A DNA stretch of 64,000 nt, taken from NCBI GenBank assembly GCA_943787225.1, contig CALSLP010000004.1, forward strand, positions 124,001 to 188,000, written 5' to 3'. Both the position numbers and the translations under genes were made by a program. A model generated the notes under the pieces. It had not been told where the DNA came from. It was given only the letters and a program-made list of their open reading frames with translations, and did not search any database. Within the stretch, counting starts at the first letter, position 1, and each line of letters begins with the position of its first letter. Below, piece after piece: positions 46,054 to 55,239 of the stretch. The stretch is from an uncultured Alphaproteobacteria bacterium. Its GTDB lineage: Bacteria > Pseudomonadota > Alphaproteobacteria > MPNO01 > UBA2964.

Positions 46054-46728
46054 TTGAAGGGCGCCACGATTTTATTTACCGAAATGTCCCCCGACGAAGA
46101 TTGGGAAGACGATTTTAATCACTGGTATGATTCTCATCATATCCCTGCCCGCACCCAAGTTGAGGGCTTTGTCAGCGCCCAGCGATATCGGGACCCCGAC
46201 AGACCAACATACCTTGCCGTATACGAAATTGCGTCGGAAGAGGTATTGGAAAGTGTTCCCTACCAGAAAGTTCGGGCTCAGCCCAACGCGCAAACGGCGT
46301 GGATGCTGTCCAATGTTCAGAACTATAGCCGTTATATCGGCAATGAAATCAGCGACACCCGACAGGATGGCGTAACTGACGATGTTCTCAACGAAGCCTT
46401 TGTCTATGCCGTATTTTTCAGCGTTCCTGATGACCGTGCCGAAGAATTCAACAAGTGGTACGACGAAGAACACAGCCCGATGCTTCTGAAATGCCCTGAA
46501 TGGAAAGCTGTCCGCCGTTTTGAAATCACCGACGGTGACCCGCAACCCTGGACACATTTAGCATTGCATTACCTGTCTGATGCCGACGCGGCACTGTCCT
46601 CAGCAGAACGCGATGCAGCCCGCGCCACCGACTGGCGTAAAAAACTCGCAGCAGAACCCTGGTTTCAAGGAAGCAGCTATCTCTATGAAGCATTCGGTGA
46701 CCGTTTTCTGAGTGAAGACAAAAGCTAA
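46054..46728 (+). CDS. Duplicated dimeric alpha-beta barrel protein, paralogue 1
   Basis: The 224-residue protein contains two related half-domains, each with an FxxWYDxxH motif: FNHWYDSHH (21-29) and FNKWYDEEH (132-140). The pattern resembles EthD-like or dimeric alpha-beta barrel (ABM-like) folds duplicated within one chain. A second protein of the same design is at 48938-49615. The start is TTG at 46054, six bases after AAGGAGG; the ATG at 46038 is out of frame. Function unknown; it lies in a catabolic block, consistent with acting on an aromatic intermediate. Confidence 0.8.
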   Translation: MKGATILFTEMSPDEDWEDDFNHWYDSHHIPARTQVEGFVSAQRYRDPDRPTYLAVYEIASEEVLESVPYQKVRAQPNAQTAWMLSNVQNYSRYIGNEISDTRQDGVTDDVLNEAFVYAVFFSVPDDRAEEFNKWYDEEHSPMLLKCPEWKAVRRFEITDGDPQPWTHLALHYLSDADAALSSAERDAARATDWRKKLAAEPWFQGSSYLYEAFGDRFLSEDKS

Positions 46729-46779
46729 AACGACATTGTGCTACCAAGAGAAAATATTATAGGCCGCCATACACAATCG

Positions 46780-46799
46780 GTTTACCGCTGTCGGTAAAC
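46780..46799. repeat. Inverted repeat between the barrel protein and the PPIase
   Basis: GTTTACCG (46780-46787), CTGT, CGGTAAAC (46792-46799) is a perfect 8-bp hairpin with further CAAT/ATTG pairing outside. No T-run follows, so an operator, or a terminator-like structure for the upstream gene, are both possible. Confidence 0.55.
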
Positions 46800-46868
46800 T
46801 ATTGGCAGCGCTAAACAGTTCTGCGAAACTGGCAAAATAAATTTGTCCCTAACCAGCTGGAGTGCGCC

Positions 46869-47717
46869 ATGAACCGCGCTATTTTCGCGGGCGTGTGTTG
46901 CGCCCTTTCTATCGCCGTAGCATCCCCATCATCAGGACAGGTACAACCTGTCGAAGCTTCAAAGGATTTCGTCGTTGCGACCGTCAACGGTAACGCGATT
47001 ATGGAATCGGATATCAGCGGGTTCTACAACACGTTGCCACCACAATATAAGCAAGTACCCTATGCCCAAATTCGAGGCCAGCTCGTGGAAAGGATGGTCG
47101 AGCAAACTCTCGTTGCCGATGCCGCCCGCAAACAGGGACTACACAAAGATCCGGACGTTAAACAGCGGGTTAAAGCCATCCAACGTAGCCTACTCAATGA
47201 GGCTTATCTTTCGCGGATCATGAAGGCTGAGTTGACTGAGGAAAAAGTCCGGGATGCTTATCAAAAATCAATCGCGCTTCAGCCCAAACGGGAAGAAGTG
47301 CGGGCGCGTCATATCCTCGTTAAAACCAAGGCCGAAGCAGACGCCATCATTGCTCAACTTAAAAAAGGCGCCGACTTCGCCAAGCTTGCCCAGGAAAAAT
47401 CAACCGGTCCTTCAGGCAAGAACGGTGGCGATCTTGGCTTCTTTGCTGATGGACAGATGGTGCCACCCTTCTCCAAGGCTGCTTTCGCTTTAGAGAAAGG
47501 CCAGATCACTGATACACCAGTAAAAACCCAGTTCGGGTATCACGTCATTAAAGTCGAAGACCGTCGCGTCGCTGGTAAAGCCAACTATGAGCAGGCTTCC
47601 GCAAAAATTCGCGCCAGTCTTCAGGATAAAGTCTTCGAAAAAGTCATGAATGACCTTCGGGCTAAAGCCAAAATTGACATAAAAGGCGGCGGCAGCAAGA
47701 TTCAACCAATTCGCTAA
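46869..47717 (+). CDS. Parvulin-type peptidyl-prolyl isomerase, exported
   Basis: Envelope chaperone of 282 residues. A signal peptide (AIFAGVCCALSIAVASPSSGQ) precedes a SurA-like N-terminal helical part (FVVATVNGNAIMESDISGFY) and a PpiC parvulin domain (about 145-235; VRARHILVKTKAEADAI, GGDLGFFADGQMVPPF, TQFGYHVIKVEDRR). It assists outer-membrane or periplasmic protein folding. It lies 16 bases before the maleate-isomerase-like gene and may be cotranscribed, but a shared function is unlikely. Confidence 0.93.
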   Translation: MNRAIFAGVCCALSIAVASPSSGQVQPVEASKDFVVATVNGNAIMESDISGFYNTLPPQYKQVPYAQIRGQLVERMVEQTLVADAARKQGLHKDPDVKQRVKAIQRSLLNEAYLSRIMKAELTEEKVRDAYQKSIALQPKREEVRARHILVKTKAEADAIIAQLKKGADFAKLAQEKSTGPSGKNGGDLGFFADGQMVPPFSKAAFALEKGQITDTPVKTQFGYHVIKVEDRRVAGKANYEQASAKIRASLQDKVFEKVMNDLRAKAKIDIKGGGSKIQPIR

Positions 47718-47733
47718 AACGGCAAAAGACAAT

Positions 47734-48468
47734 ATGACAATGGAAGAACGTCCCGCGAGCTGGCGTGCCCGAATAGGCACCATCATCCCGGTCAGTAATA
47801 CGACCAACGAAACTGAGTTCAATCGGATGAAGCCGGATGGCGTGACTGTCCATTTCACGCGCGTCCCGCTTCACGGCAACCCTGCCGAAGATAACTTTCA
47901 GGATATGCTGTCCCACGCCGGTGACGCGGCGGAAGGTTTAGCGGCTGCCGGTGCAGACGTCATTGCCTATGGCTGTACATCGGGCTCAATGATCTGCCCC
48001 GCTGAGCGGCTGATCGGAACGATGGAAAAAACATCCGGCAAACCCGCTATATCGACTGCGGGTTCTATTCTTGAAGCCCTAAAAGCGCTGGGTATCAAAC
48101 GGCTTTCAATGGCCACACCCTACACTGATGCCACAAATGAAAAAGAAAGCGCCTTTATCCAACGCCATGGCTTCGAAGTTTCAGCAATGAAAGGCTTAGG
48201 GCTCGGAGGAACGTTGGAAAAAATTCAAAAGATGTCGCGCGTATCACCGTCCGACATTTTTGCGCATGCAAAATCTGTCGACCGTGATGATGCCGATGCC
48301 ATCCTGATCTGTTGCACCGATTTCGGTTCAGCCGGGATTGTCGAAGACCTTGAAAAAGATCTCGGCAAGCCCGTCATCACCAGTAATACCGCATCCTTCT
48401 GGGGTGCCCTGCGTCGTGCAGGTGTCAATGACGCGATTGAGGGCTACGGACGGCTTCTGCGCCAGTAA
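47734..48468 (+). CDS. Asp/Glu racemase superfamily protein, maleate isomerase / arylmalonate decarboxylase-like
   Basis: The 244-residue protein has both cysteines of the maleate isomerase pair: C81 in YGCTSGS and C194 in ICCTDFGSAG, a layout seen in maleate cis-trans isomerases. Possible chemistry is cis-trans isomerisation of a dicarboxylate or a racemisation/decarboxylation. Compare the homologue at 55236, which has lost both Cys. Start ATG 47734. Convergent with the CMD gene at 48489. Confidence 0.88.
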   Translation: MTMEERPASWRARIGTIIPVSNTTNETEFNRMKPDGVTVHFTRVPLHGNPAEDNFQDMLSHAGDAAEGLAAAGADVIAYGCTSGSMICPAERLIGTMEKTSGKPAISTAGSILEALKALGIKRLSMATPYTDATNEKESAFIQRHGFEVSAMKGLGLGGTLEKIQKMSRVSPSDIFAHAKSVDRDDADAILICCTDFGSAGIVEDLEKDLGKPVITSNTASFWGALRRAGVNDAIEGYGRLLRQ

Positions 48469-48488
48469 CCCTTGCAACACAACCCAGC

Positions 48489-48908
48489 CTAGTTCTGACC
48501 GACTTCTTTCTGATCAGCTTCATAGGCGTCGATGGCTTCTTTTGCATTTCTAAAAGCATCAACACCGGCAGGAATGCCGCAGTAAACCGTTGCATGCATC
48601 AACAATTCACGAATCTCTTCAACCGTGCAGCCATTACGTAAAGCGCCTCTGGTATGAGCCTTTAACTCGGCTGGCTTACCAAGCGCCGTTAACATCGCCA
48701 GCACCAACATGGAACGGGTCTTGCGATCAAGTACCCCTTCCCGACCCCAGCCCATTCCCCAGCAATATTCGGTGACAACATCTTGAATAGCGCCGTGGAA
48801 ATCATCCTGTGAGGCTTTCTCAATGTTGGGGTCAACATATTCCCTGCCAAGTACTTCGCGACGAATTTTGAGACCCTTTTCATAGGTGTCCTTATTGGAA
48901 ATCGCCAA
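48489..48908 (-). CDS. Carboxymuconolactone decarboxylase family protein (PcaC-like)
   Basis: The 139-residue helical protein has the CMD fold with VVTEYCWGMGWGREGVLDRKT and LMHATVYCGIPAGVDAFR, similar to PcaC 4-carboxymuconolactone decarboxylase, though related AhpD-like roles cannot be excluded. The start appears to be TTG 48908, preceded by AAGGGAG; no ATG fits. It ends the operon aminotransferase - barrel paralogue 2 - CMD. Confidence 0.88.
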   Translation of the reverse strand: MAISNKDTYEKGLKIRREVLGREYVDPNIEKASQDDFHGAIQDVVTEYCWGMGWGREGVLDRKTRSMLVLAMLTALGKPAELKAHTRGALRNGCTVEEIRELLMHATVYCGIPAGVDAFRNAKEAIDAYEADQKEVGQN

Positions 48909-48937
48909 TTTATTTCTCCCTTGTGAGATGCCGACAA

Positions 48938-49615
48938 TCAGCCGGATTTAAGAAAACGTTTATTCCGACGCAGATACGTCACCACGGTTGGATTGAACCA
49001 GGATTCAGTCGCCAGTTTGTTGCGCCATTCAGTATCCGATGCCGCCGCGCGTTCCGGAGCCTCGAGCGCTTCCGGTCCACTAAGGTAATGAATGATCAGA
49101 TGCGTATGCGGTTCCGGGTCCTGCTCAACGATGTCGAAACGTCGAGAAAACAACCAGCCCGCATTCTGCTGCAACATTGGCGCATGTTCGGTATCGAACC
49201 AGCTTTCAAATTCACCACGCGCTTCCATCGGCACGGTAAAGAGCGCGCAAAAAATTACGGCAGCGTCGAGCGGCGCTTCAACGCCACCATTCGGACCGAG
49301 CGTAAACTGCTCTGTCGCAATATAACGCGTAAACCCGGAGACCGACTTCAGCATCTGATAGGTCGGATTATCCGGTGTCAGCTTGCGCTTCTTATACTCT
49401 TCATGCTCCAGCGCTTCTGGACCCGTCAGCTCGTAAATCGCCAGAAAATGCGGCCCAACGGGTGATTGATAGCGCATCGCACTGATAAAACCCGGCACAC
49501 CCTGAACATGACTCGGCGAATGATGCCCGTCATACCAGTCGTTGAATTCATCTTCACGACCAGCAGGCGGTGTCATTTCGGAGAACAGAACGGCGTTCCC
49601 TTTCGTATTATCCAT
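48938..49615 (-). CDS. Duplicated dimeric alpha-beta barrel protein, paralogue 2
   Basis: The 225-residue paralogue of the gene at 46054 has the same two half-domains: FNDWYDGHH (24-32) and FESWFDTEH (136-144). The N-termini also align (GNAVLFSEMTPP vs GATILFTEMSPD). The FxxW[YF]DxxH motif in each half suggests a shared substrate-binding or catalytic site. Unknown function. Operon with the aminotransferase (22 bases upstream) and the CMD gene (29 bases downstream). ATG 49615. Confidence 0.82.
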   Translation of the reverse strand: MDNTKGNAVLFSEMTPPAGREDEFNDWYDGHHSPSHVQGVPGFISAMRYQSPVGPHFLAIYELTGPEALEHEEYKKRKLTPDNPTYQMLKSVSGFTRYIATEQFTLGPNGGVEAPLDAAVIFCALFTVPMEARGEFESWFDTEHAPMLQQNAGWLFSRRFDIVEQDPEPHTHLIIHYLSGPEALEAPERAAASDTEWRNKLATESWFNPTVVTYLRRNKRFLKSG

Positions 49616-49637
49616 TGTAACTGCCCTTATTCCTCGT

Positions 49638-50963
49638 TCATTTCATTGCACTGCAGGCAGCATCGAGCGCCTTCACGGTATCTTCGAAATCCTGATCAGA
49701 ATGGACTGAGGACACGAACCGCCTTACCGCTGGCAAAACATAGAGCCCATTGCGCATCTGATGAAGATCCAGCTCGCGCGTTGAAGCCATATCCGCCTGA
49801 ATGAAATCGCCAAAGTTTTCTGGCTCTTTATCCATGAAAACAATCTGCCAAAGCGACCCACGGCCAATTGCCATGGCGGGCAGTTTGTGCGCATCAAGGA
49901 CTTCCTGACAGCGGCTTTGAATTTCTGCCGCCCGGCCATGCAAACGATCATAGAATCCAGGGGTTCGCAGCTCTTCAAGCGTGGCAAGACCGGCCGCACA
50001 GCCAATCGGATTGCCATGCAGCGTTCCATTGATATAGGCGTAATTCGCTTTGCCGCGGTTTACCGGATTGCATTGCTCCATAATCTCCGCCGGGCCACCA
50101 ACACAGCCAACAGGACCACCGCCACCAACAATCTTGCCGTAACTTGCAAGGTCAGGAGTCACGCCGAAATAGGCCTGTGCGCCGCCATAGCCGAGACGGA
50201 AACCGGTCACAACCTCATCAAAAATCAGCAAGACCCCGTTCTCTGTGCAGATATCCCGAAGCCCTTCGAGATAACCGTCCTTGGGGAAGATGATCCGCTG
50301 TGCTGGTTCGACAATGACGGCCGCAAGATCATCCTTATTTGCTTTAACAATCTGGCGCACCGCATCAAGGTCATTATAGGGGCTAATCAGAACATTCTCG
50401 CCCATATTGGCAGGCATACCCGCGGTGTCCGGTTGACCAGCCGGAAAGTTCGAGGCCGCCCGTGGTGATACCGAGAAATTCGAATAATCGTGATTGCCGT
50501 GATAGCCGCCTTCGCATTTGAGAATTTTGCTGCGACCAGTAAAGGCCCGTGCGATGCGCATGGCGTAGAACGTGGCTTCTGAACCTGTCGTCGTATAGGC
50601 GATTTTTTCGGCACAGGGGATCGCTTCAACCAGTTCTTTGGCAAGTTGAACGGCACGTTCGTTCAGTGTTCCAAAAAAATGAAGCCCATCAGGAGCAGCG
50701 TCCCTAACCGCTTCCACGACAGATGGAAACGCATGACCGAGAATAAGGGCACCAGCACCACCAACATAATCGATATGCCATTTGCCACGAACATCCTGCA
50801 GCCGACCGGCTTCGCCCTTGTGGATGACAAAACGGACATCCTCTGGCAACGAATAGCCACCAAGTCCACCACCCGGCAGAACCGCTTCAGCTATTGCGTA
50901 ATATTCATCATGGCTCATCGCTCCCGGCGCCGTTTGATCTATCGCCGTTTCCGCAGGGGTCAT
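49638..50963 (-). CDS. Class III aminotransferase (glutamate-1-semialdehyde aminomutase-like)
   Basis: The 441-residue PLP enzyme has K277 (DLASYGKIVGGG) as the Schiff-base Lys, with YTTTGSEATFYAMRIARAFTGR and LLIFDEVVTGFR. It resembles HemL-like aminomutases, but the adjacent catabolic genes argue for a transaminase of an amino-substituted intermediate rather than tetrapyrrole synthesis. ATG 50963. First gene of a three-gene operon. Confidence 0.88.
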   Translation of the reverse strand: MTPAETAIDQTAPGAMSHDEYYAIAEAVLPGGGLGGYSLPEDVRFVIHKGEAGRLQDVRGKWHIDYVGGAGALILGHAFPSVVEAVRDAAPDGLHFFGTLNERAVQLAKELVEAIPCAEKIAYTTTGSEATFYAMRIARAFTGRSKILKCEGGYHGNHDYSNFSVSPRAASNFPAGQPDTAGMPANMGENVLISPYNDLDAVRQIVKANKDDLAAVIVEPAQRIIFPKDGYLEGLRDICTENGVLLIFDEVVTGFRLGYGGAQAYFGVTPDLASYGKIVGGGGPVGCVGGPAEIMEQCNPVNRGKANYAYINGTLHGNPIGCAAGLATLEELRTPGFYDRLHGRAAEIQSRCQEVLDAHKLPAMAIGRGSLWQIVFMDKEPENFGDFIQADMASTRELDLHQMRNGLYVLPAVRRFVSSVHSDQDFEDTVKALDAACSAMK

Positions 50964-51138
50964 CTATCGGTCCTTTTTGTATTTACCCATTTAGCATTCG
51001 GGGAAAATCTAAAGCGCCGCCTGCGCGAGTACAAGTCGTTCTATGTAAACATAATCAGTCTCCGGGGGTTTTCCTCAAACCGGTTTTATCGGCTACACTC
51101 TCAGCCAATATAGAATTCTGGTTCAGGGAGAAAATCAC

Positions 51139-52575
51139 ATGACTGGTCACGCCATTGGCACAACAGGTGCCGACATTCGCGCCAAGCTCAATCACCCGGT
51201 TGTTGATTCCGACGGCCATATTATTGAAACCACCTTTGCCATTCTCGACTTTGTCAAACAGGTGGGCGGCGCCGATATTGCCAATCGCTACGAGAAATAT
51301 CTCAATGGCACTTCAAGTGCGCCTGGTCGCAGAGCGGTTTGGGTCGGCAATTCGGGGCCCTCGAGTATCGACCGGGCGACCGCCATGCTGCCAAAACTCT
51401 ATATGGAACGTCTCGACGAGGCCGGCATCGATTTCGGCGTCTGCTACGGAACCCAGGCGCTCGGCGTCTTACGCATTGGCGATGATGAGTTGCGACCGGT
51501 CGTCTACCGCGCCATGAACACCATGTATGCTGACATGTTCAAAGGGTTGGAATACCGCCTGACACCAGCGGCTGTTATTCCTATCCACAAGCCCGAGGAA
51601 ACCATCGCCGAGCTCGAATTTGTTGTGAAGGAACTCGGCCTCAAAGCCATCGTGATGAACACGCAGATTCAGGTGCCGCATCCCGAAGTCGTCAAGACCG
51701 CGCCCGAGCTTGCACAATATTCAATGGCTCCAACATCACCCGCGATTGATCAGGGCGATAAATACGATGCCGTCTGGGCCAAATGTGTCGAGCTTGGCGT
51801 TGCACCGACCTGCCACAACTCGTCGCGCGGTCGTGGCACGCTCCACGGCTCCCCCTCCAATTATGTCTATAATTCCCTCGGTAGTTTCGGGAAAGGCAGC
51901 GAATATTTCTGCCGGTCCATTCTCATGGGCGGCGTTGCCTCCCGCTTCCCGACACTGAAATTCGCGTTTCTTGAGGGCGGTGCCGCCTGGGCCGCTAATT
52001 TGTATAACAGCCTGTTTGAATATTGGGAGAAGCGGAATATCCGTGCTCTCGCTCAGAACCTCGACCCGGAAAAACTAGATGTAGACCTTCTGGTGGAGAT
52101 GTTCGAGAAATATGGCAACGAATACCTCACCCCGGAACGTATTCGCGCAGATCCGGACCACCCGGCGTCATCGCGCCTTACCGTGCCACCTGAAGAGGTC
52201 GATGACTTCACCCCGGCGGGCATAACCAAACCCGGACAAATTCGCGATATCTTCTCCAAGAATTTCTATTTTGGGTGCGAAGCAGATGATAGCCTCAACG
52301 GCCTCGCTTTCGATACAAAATACAATACTTACGGCATTAAACTGAAAGCGATCCTTGGATCAGATATTGGACACTGGGACGTGCCGGACATGACCAAGGT
52401 CATGGTCGAAGCCTATGAAATGGTCGATGAAGGCTTCATGACCGATGACGATTTCCGCGACTTCAGTTTCGGCAACATCGTCGACATGCATGCCAGCATG
52501 AACCCCGACTTTTTCAAGGGAACCAGCGTTGAGAAACAGGCCGCAGACTATATGGCGGAAAAGGCGGGGAAATAA
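51139..52575 (+). CDS. Metal-dependent amidohydrolase (PF04909 type)
   Basis: The 478-residue TIM-barrel hydrolase or decarboxylase belongs to the ACMSD-like group. The N-terminal metal motif reads DSDGHIIE (D-x-D-x-H), with HNSSRGRG, RFPTLKFAFLEGGAAW and the late LGSDIGHWDVPD carrying the catalytic Asp. ACMSD-group members decarboxylate carboxymuconate semialdehydes or hydrolyse esters, lactones and amides. ATG 51139 follows AGGGAGAAAATC. Divergent from the aminotransferase gene at 50963. Another member of the same group begins at the right edge. Confidence 0.88.
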   Translation: MTGHAIGTTGADIRAKLNHPVVDSDGHIIETTFAILDFVKQVGGADIANRYEKYLNGTSSAPGRRAVWVGNSGPSSIDRATAMLPKLYMERLDEAGIDFGVCYGTQALGVLRIGDDELRPVVYRAMNTMYADMFKGLEYRLTPAAVIPIHKPEETIAELEFVVKELGLKAIVMNTQIQVPHPEVVKTAPELAQYSMAPTSPAIDQGDKYDAVWAKCVELGVAPTCHNSSRGRGTLHGSPSNYVYNSLGSFGKGSEYFCRSILMGGVASRFPTLKFAFLEGGAAWAANLYNSLFEYWEKRNIRALAQNLDPEKLDVDLLVEMFEKYGNEYLTPERIRADPDHPASSRLTVPPEEVDDFTPAGITKPGQIRDIFSKNFYFGCEADDSLNGLAFDTKYNTYGIKLKAILGSDIGHWDVPDMTKVMVEAYEMVDEGFMTDDDFRDFSFGNIVDMHASMNPDFFKGTSVEKQAADYMAEKAGK

Positions 52576-52595
52576 CTCCCCGCCCTTCCCCCTGA

Positions 52596-53678
52596 TCAGA
52601 AATTGATGACCGGTTTCACAACTTCGAAGTTTGCCATCGCGCTCATCGCTTCGTTGACCTCCTCGAGCTTGTAGCTCTTGCTGATCATATCATCGAAGGG
52701 GAATCGATCACGGCGTGAAGCCAGGAACTCAACCGCTTGCAGCCAATGACGCGGCTCGCCGGAGCGAACTGTCAGATAGGTCATTTCCTGCGGCATCGAC
52801 TCCACCGCAATCGTGCCTTTACCACCCGCGCCAATATCAAGATAACGACCACCGTCCCGCAGCATCGTCAGACCTTCCGCCACCGCAGCGTTGGTCGCTA
52901 CCTGAATAACGATATCGGCCCCTCGTCCGTCAGTGTGATCTTTGACCCAGTCTTTACGATCCTGAGCATCAGTAACCTCTTGGATATTGAGTACATCATC
53001 GGCGCCCATCTTTTTGGAGACTTCCAATCGATGTCCGGGCGCGCCAAGCGTTAGTACTTTCTTGGCCCCATGGTCCTTGGCAACAGCCGTCGCAAAGTTA
53101 CCGAGCGGCCCACTTCCCTGAATTACAACCGTTTCATGATCCTTGATCGCCCCGAGCATGTCATAGCCATGCATGACAGTCCGATACGCACAAGCCGCCG
53201 CAGCAGCAGACCCAGACGACACTTCATCCGGTACCTTAATGATCAGACATTCAGGCGGCACATACATGAATTCCGAAACACTACCGAGCAAATAAGGGAA
53301 CTCATCGCACCGGTTATGGCCCCAGCTCGCACGTCCACGGCAAATGCAAGGCTGCATCGCGACGCTGCAGTAATAACAGGAGCCGCAAGCAACATAGGAC
53401 CAGATCACCCGATCGCCCCGTTTCAACTTGTTGCCGAGAATGTCAGTGCGCTCGCCATTAAAGTCTTCGATCACCCCACATGGCTCATGACCGGTTATAA
53501 TCGGCAGACTGTCACTGTTCCCCAAAGGACCATGCCAGCGATGGACGTCCGTGCCGCAGAGAGTCGATGCGACGATCTTGACTAGCAGAGCACCTGGTTC
53601 GAGATCGGGGATTGGCACCTTCTGAATTTCCAGAGGCTTGTTATGTTCCGTTATGACGGCAGCGCGACATTCATGCAT
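52596..53678 (-). CDS. Zinc-binding dehydrogenase (MDR) 2
   Basis: The 360-residue MDR enzyme has catalytic Zn ligands C41 (TLCGTD) and H64-E65 (GHEPCG), and structural cysteines C98, C101, C104 with C111/C113 (ACGSCYYC...QPCIC), slightly irregular. Cofactor loop GSGPLGN. It is related only distantly to the MDR at 42939. Substrate probably a secondary alcohol. ATG 53678. Convergent with the amidohydrolase gene at 51139. Confidence 0.88.
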   Translation of the reverse strand: MHECRAAVITEHNKPLEIQKVPIPDLEPGALLVKIVASTLCGTDVHRWHGPLGNSDSLPIITGHEPCGVIEDFNGERTDILGNKLKRGDRVIWSYVACGSCYYCSVAMQPCICRGRASWGHNRCDEFPYLLGSVSEFMYVPPECLIIKVPDEVSSGSAAAAACAYRTVMHGYDMLGAIKDHETVVIQGSGPLGNFATAVAKDHGAKKVLTLGAPGHRLEVSKKMGADDVLNIQEVTDAQDRKDWVKDHTDGRGADIVIQVATNAAVAEGLTMLRDGGRYLDIGAGGKGTIAVESMPQEMTYLTVRSGEPRHWLQAVEFLASRRDRFPFDDMISKSYKLEEVNEAMSAMANFEVVKPVINF

Positions 53679-53861
53679 CGAAGAGTCTCCCTTGATAATT
53701 TATGCCGCAATTAAACACGGACAGCCGCGTCGCTCCTACCCTCTTTTGGACCTATTTCCATTTTTTCTGGGCTCACACCATCACCACAGCCGTTTGTTTA
53801 TTTGACCGTTCTGGCGCAAACTAAGCGTAACTTTAAGTCATACAAAAACAGGGAGAACACC

Positions 53862-54404
53862 ATGACACGCATAGCCATCCTGAAACGCGAAGAGATGAAC
53901 GAGGAACAAGGCGCGGTTTATGACGATGCCAAAGAAGCAGGACGCCCGCTCGGCGGACCATATTTCGCCTATATCCGTATTCCCGAACTAATGAGAACGA
54001 CACAGGAAGTCGGGGTCAGCCTCGCGGGTATTCCCTTGACGAAGCGCGAACAGCAAATTGCCATCCTCACCATCGCCCGCTTCTGGAATGCCAAATATCC
54101 CTGGGCCGTACAGGTTCGCGCATCTCTGAAGATAGGTCTCGACCAGGAGATCATTGATGCCATCAACGCTCAGACCGAACCGCCGATTACAGACGCTCGA
54201 GAATTGCTCGCCCATAAATGCGCCAAAGAAATGCTGGTAAATAAGGGCATCACCGATGCGACCTATGCTGAAGCTGAAGCCGCCTTTTCTGAAGTCGAAT
54301 TGGTTGCTCTGGTAGCGAAGATCGGGTCGTTCGCCATGACCTGCTGCACCGCGAATGCGTTCGATGTAACACCACCTGACGACGCCCCTTCCCGGCTTCT
54401 TTAA
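53862..54404 (+). CDS. Carboxymuconolactone decarboxylase / AhpD-like protein
   Basis: The 180-residue helical protein fits the CMD family: PYFAYIRIPELMRTTQEVG, LTKREQQIAILTIARFWNAKYPW and LVALVAKIGSFAMTCCTANAFD. The canonical AhpD CxxC is missing; two adjacent cysteines (TCC) sit near the end instead. From ATG 53862 with GGGAGA upstream; a longer frame from an ATG at 53802 is rejected. It is followed at 10 bases by the SDR gene. Confidence 0.85.
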   Translation: MTRIAILKREEMNEEQGAVYDDAKEAGRPLGGPYFAYIRIPELMRTTQEVGVSLAGIPLTKREQQIAILTIARFWNAKYPWAVQVRASLKIGLDQEIIDAINAQTEPPITDARELLAHKCAKEMLVNKGITDATYAEAEAAFSEVELVALVAKIGSFAMTCCTANAFDVTPPDDAPSRLL

Positions 54405-54414
54405 GGAGAAAATC

Positions 54415-55239
54415 GTGACCGACATAAATTCTCCCGAGCTCGACAACGCTATCGAGCAAGGCGGCAGTGAAATTGTCCGTGACGGGCTCAAACAAGGCGA
54501 CGTCGCTGTCATTACTGGTGCCGCCCGTGGGTTTGGCCGCGCTATTGCAAGGCGCCTAGCGCGTGAAGGCGCTAAACTCGCCATCTGGGACGTGATCAAT
54601 GACGAAGGCGAAGAAACTGCAGCGGCATGTCGAAAGATTGGCGCCGAGGCGGAGTTCTTTCATTGTGACATGGGCGATGCAGAGAATATCGCGTCAGCGG
54701 CAGCAGCCGTTCTCGAAAAGTTCGAAACGGTTTACGCCGTCATCAACAATGCCGGTATTCATCCCAGGTCTCCCGCCGCAGAAGTGCCGCTGGAGATGTG
54801 GAACCGGACATTAGCCGTGAACCTTACTGGGTCATTTTTGACAGCACAGGCCTTCGCTCCAAAAATGTTTGAAAACGGACGGGGCAATATAATCAGCTTG
54901 TCCTCCGGCCGCGCCATCCAAGGGGCCAAGAACGGCATTCACTATGCCTGTTCCAAGGCCGGCATTATCGCCATGACCAAAACCCTCGCCCAGGAATGGG
55001 CCGGCAATGGTATTCGCGTTAATGCGATTATCCCGGGTGTTTCGGAAACCCGGCAACCACTGGAAGCTGGTGGCGTCACGCTCGAAAACCTGCGCGAACG
55101 CGGCAAAGGGGTGCCGCTTGGCCGTGTAGGTCACCCGGATGACCTTGCTGGGATGGTAGCTGTTCTGTTGGGTCCCGACACGGCTTTTGTTACCGGTCAG
55201 GCAATCGCCATCAATGGCGGCGTGATTATGCTGCCTTAA
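54415..55239 (+). CDS. Short-chain dehydrogenase/reductase
   Basis: The 274-residue SDR starts at GTG 54415, preceded by AAGGAG, which overlaps the stop of the CMD gene. It has TGAARGFG (34-41) for cofactor, NNAG (111-114), catalytic S163/S164, Y177 and K181 (YACSK). The 28-residue N-terminal lead (SPELDNAIEQGG) is longer than usual. NAD(P)H-linked oxidation of a cyclic alcohol or diol is plausible. Convergent overlap of 4 bases with the racemase-like gene. Confidence 0.9.
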   Translation: MTDINSPELDNAIEQGGSEIVRDGLKQGDVAVITGAARGFGRAIARRLAREGAKLAIWDVINDEGEETAAACRKIGAEAEFFHCDMGDAENIASAAAAVLEKFETVYAVINNAGIHPRSPAAEVPLEMWNRTLAVNLTGSFLTAQAFAPKMFENGRGNIISLSSGRAIQGAKNGIHYACSKAGIIAMTKTLAQEWAGNGIRVNAIIPGVSETRQPLEAGGVTLENLRERGKGVPLGRVGHPDDLAGMVAVLLGPDTAFVTGQAIAINGGVIMLP

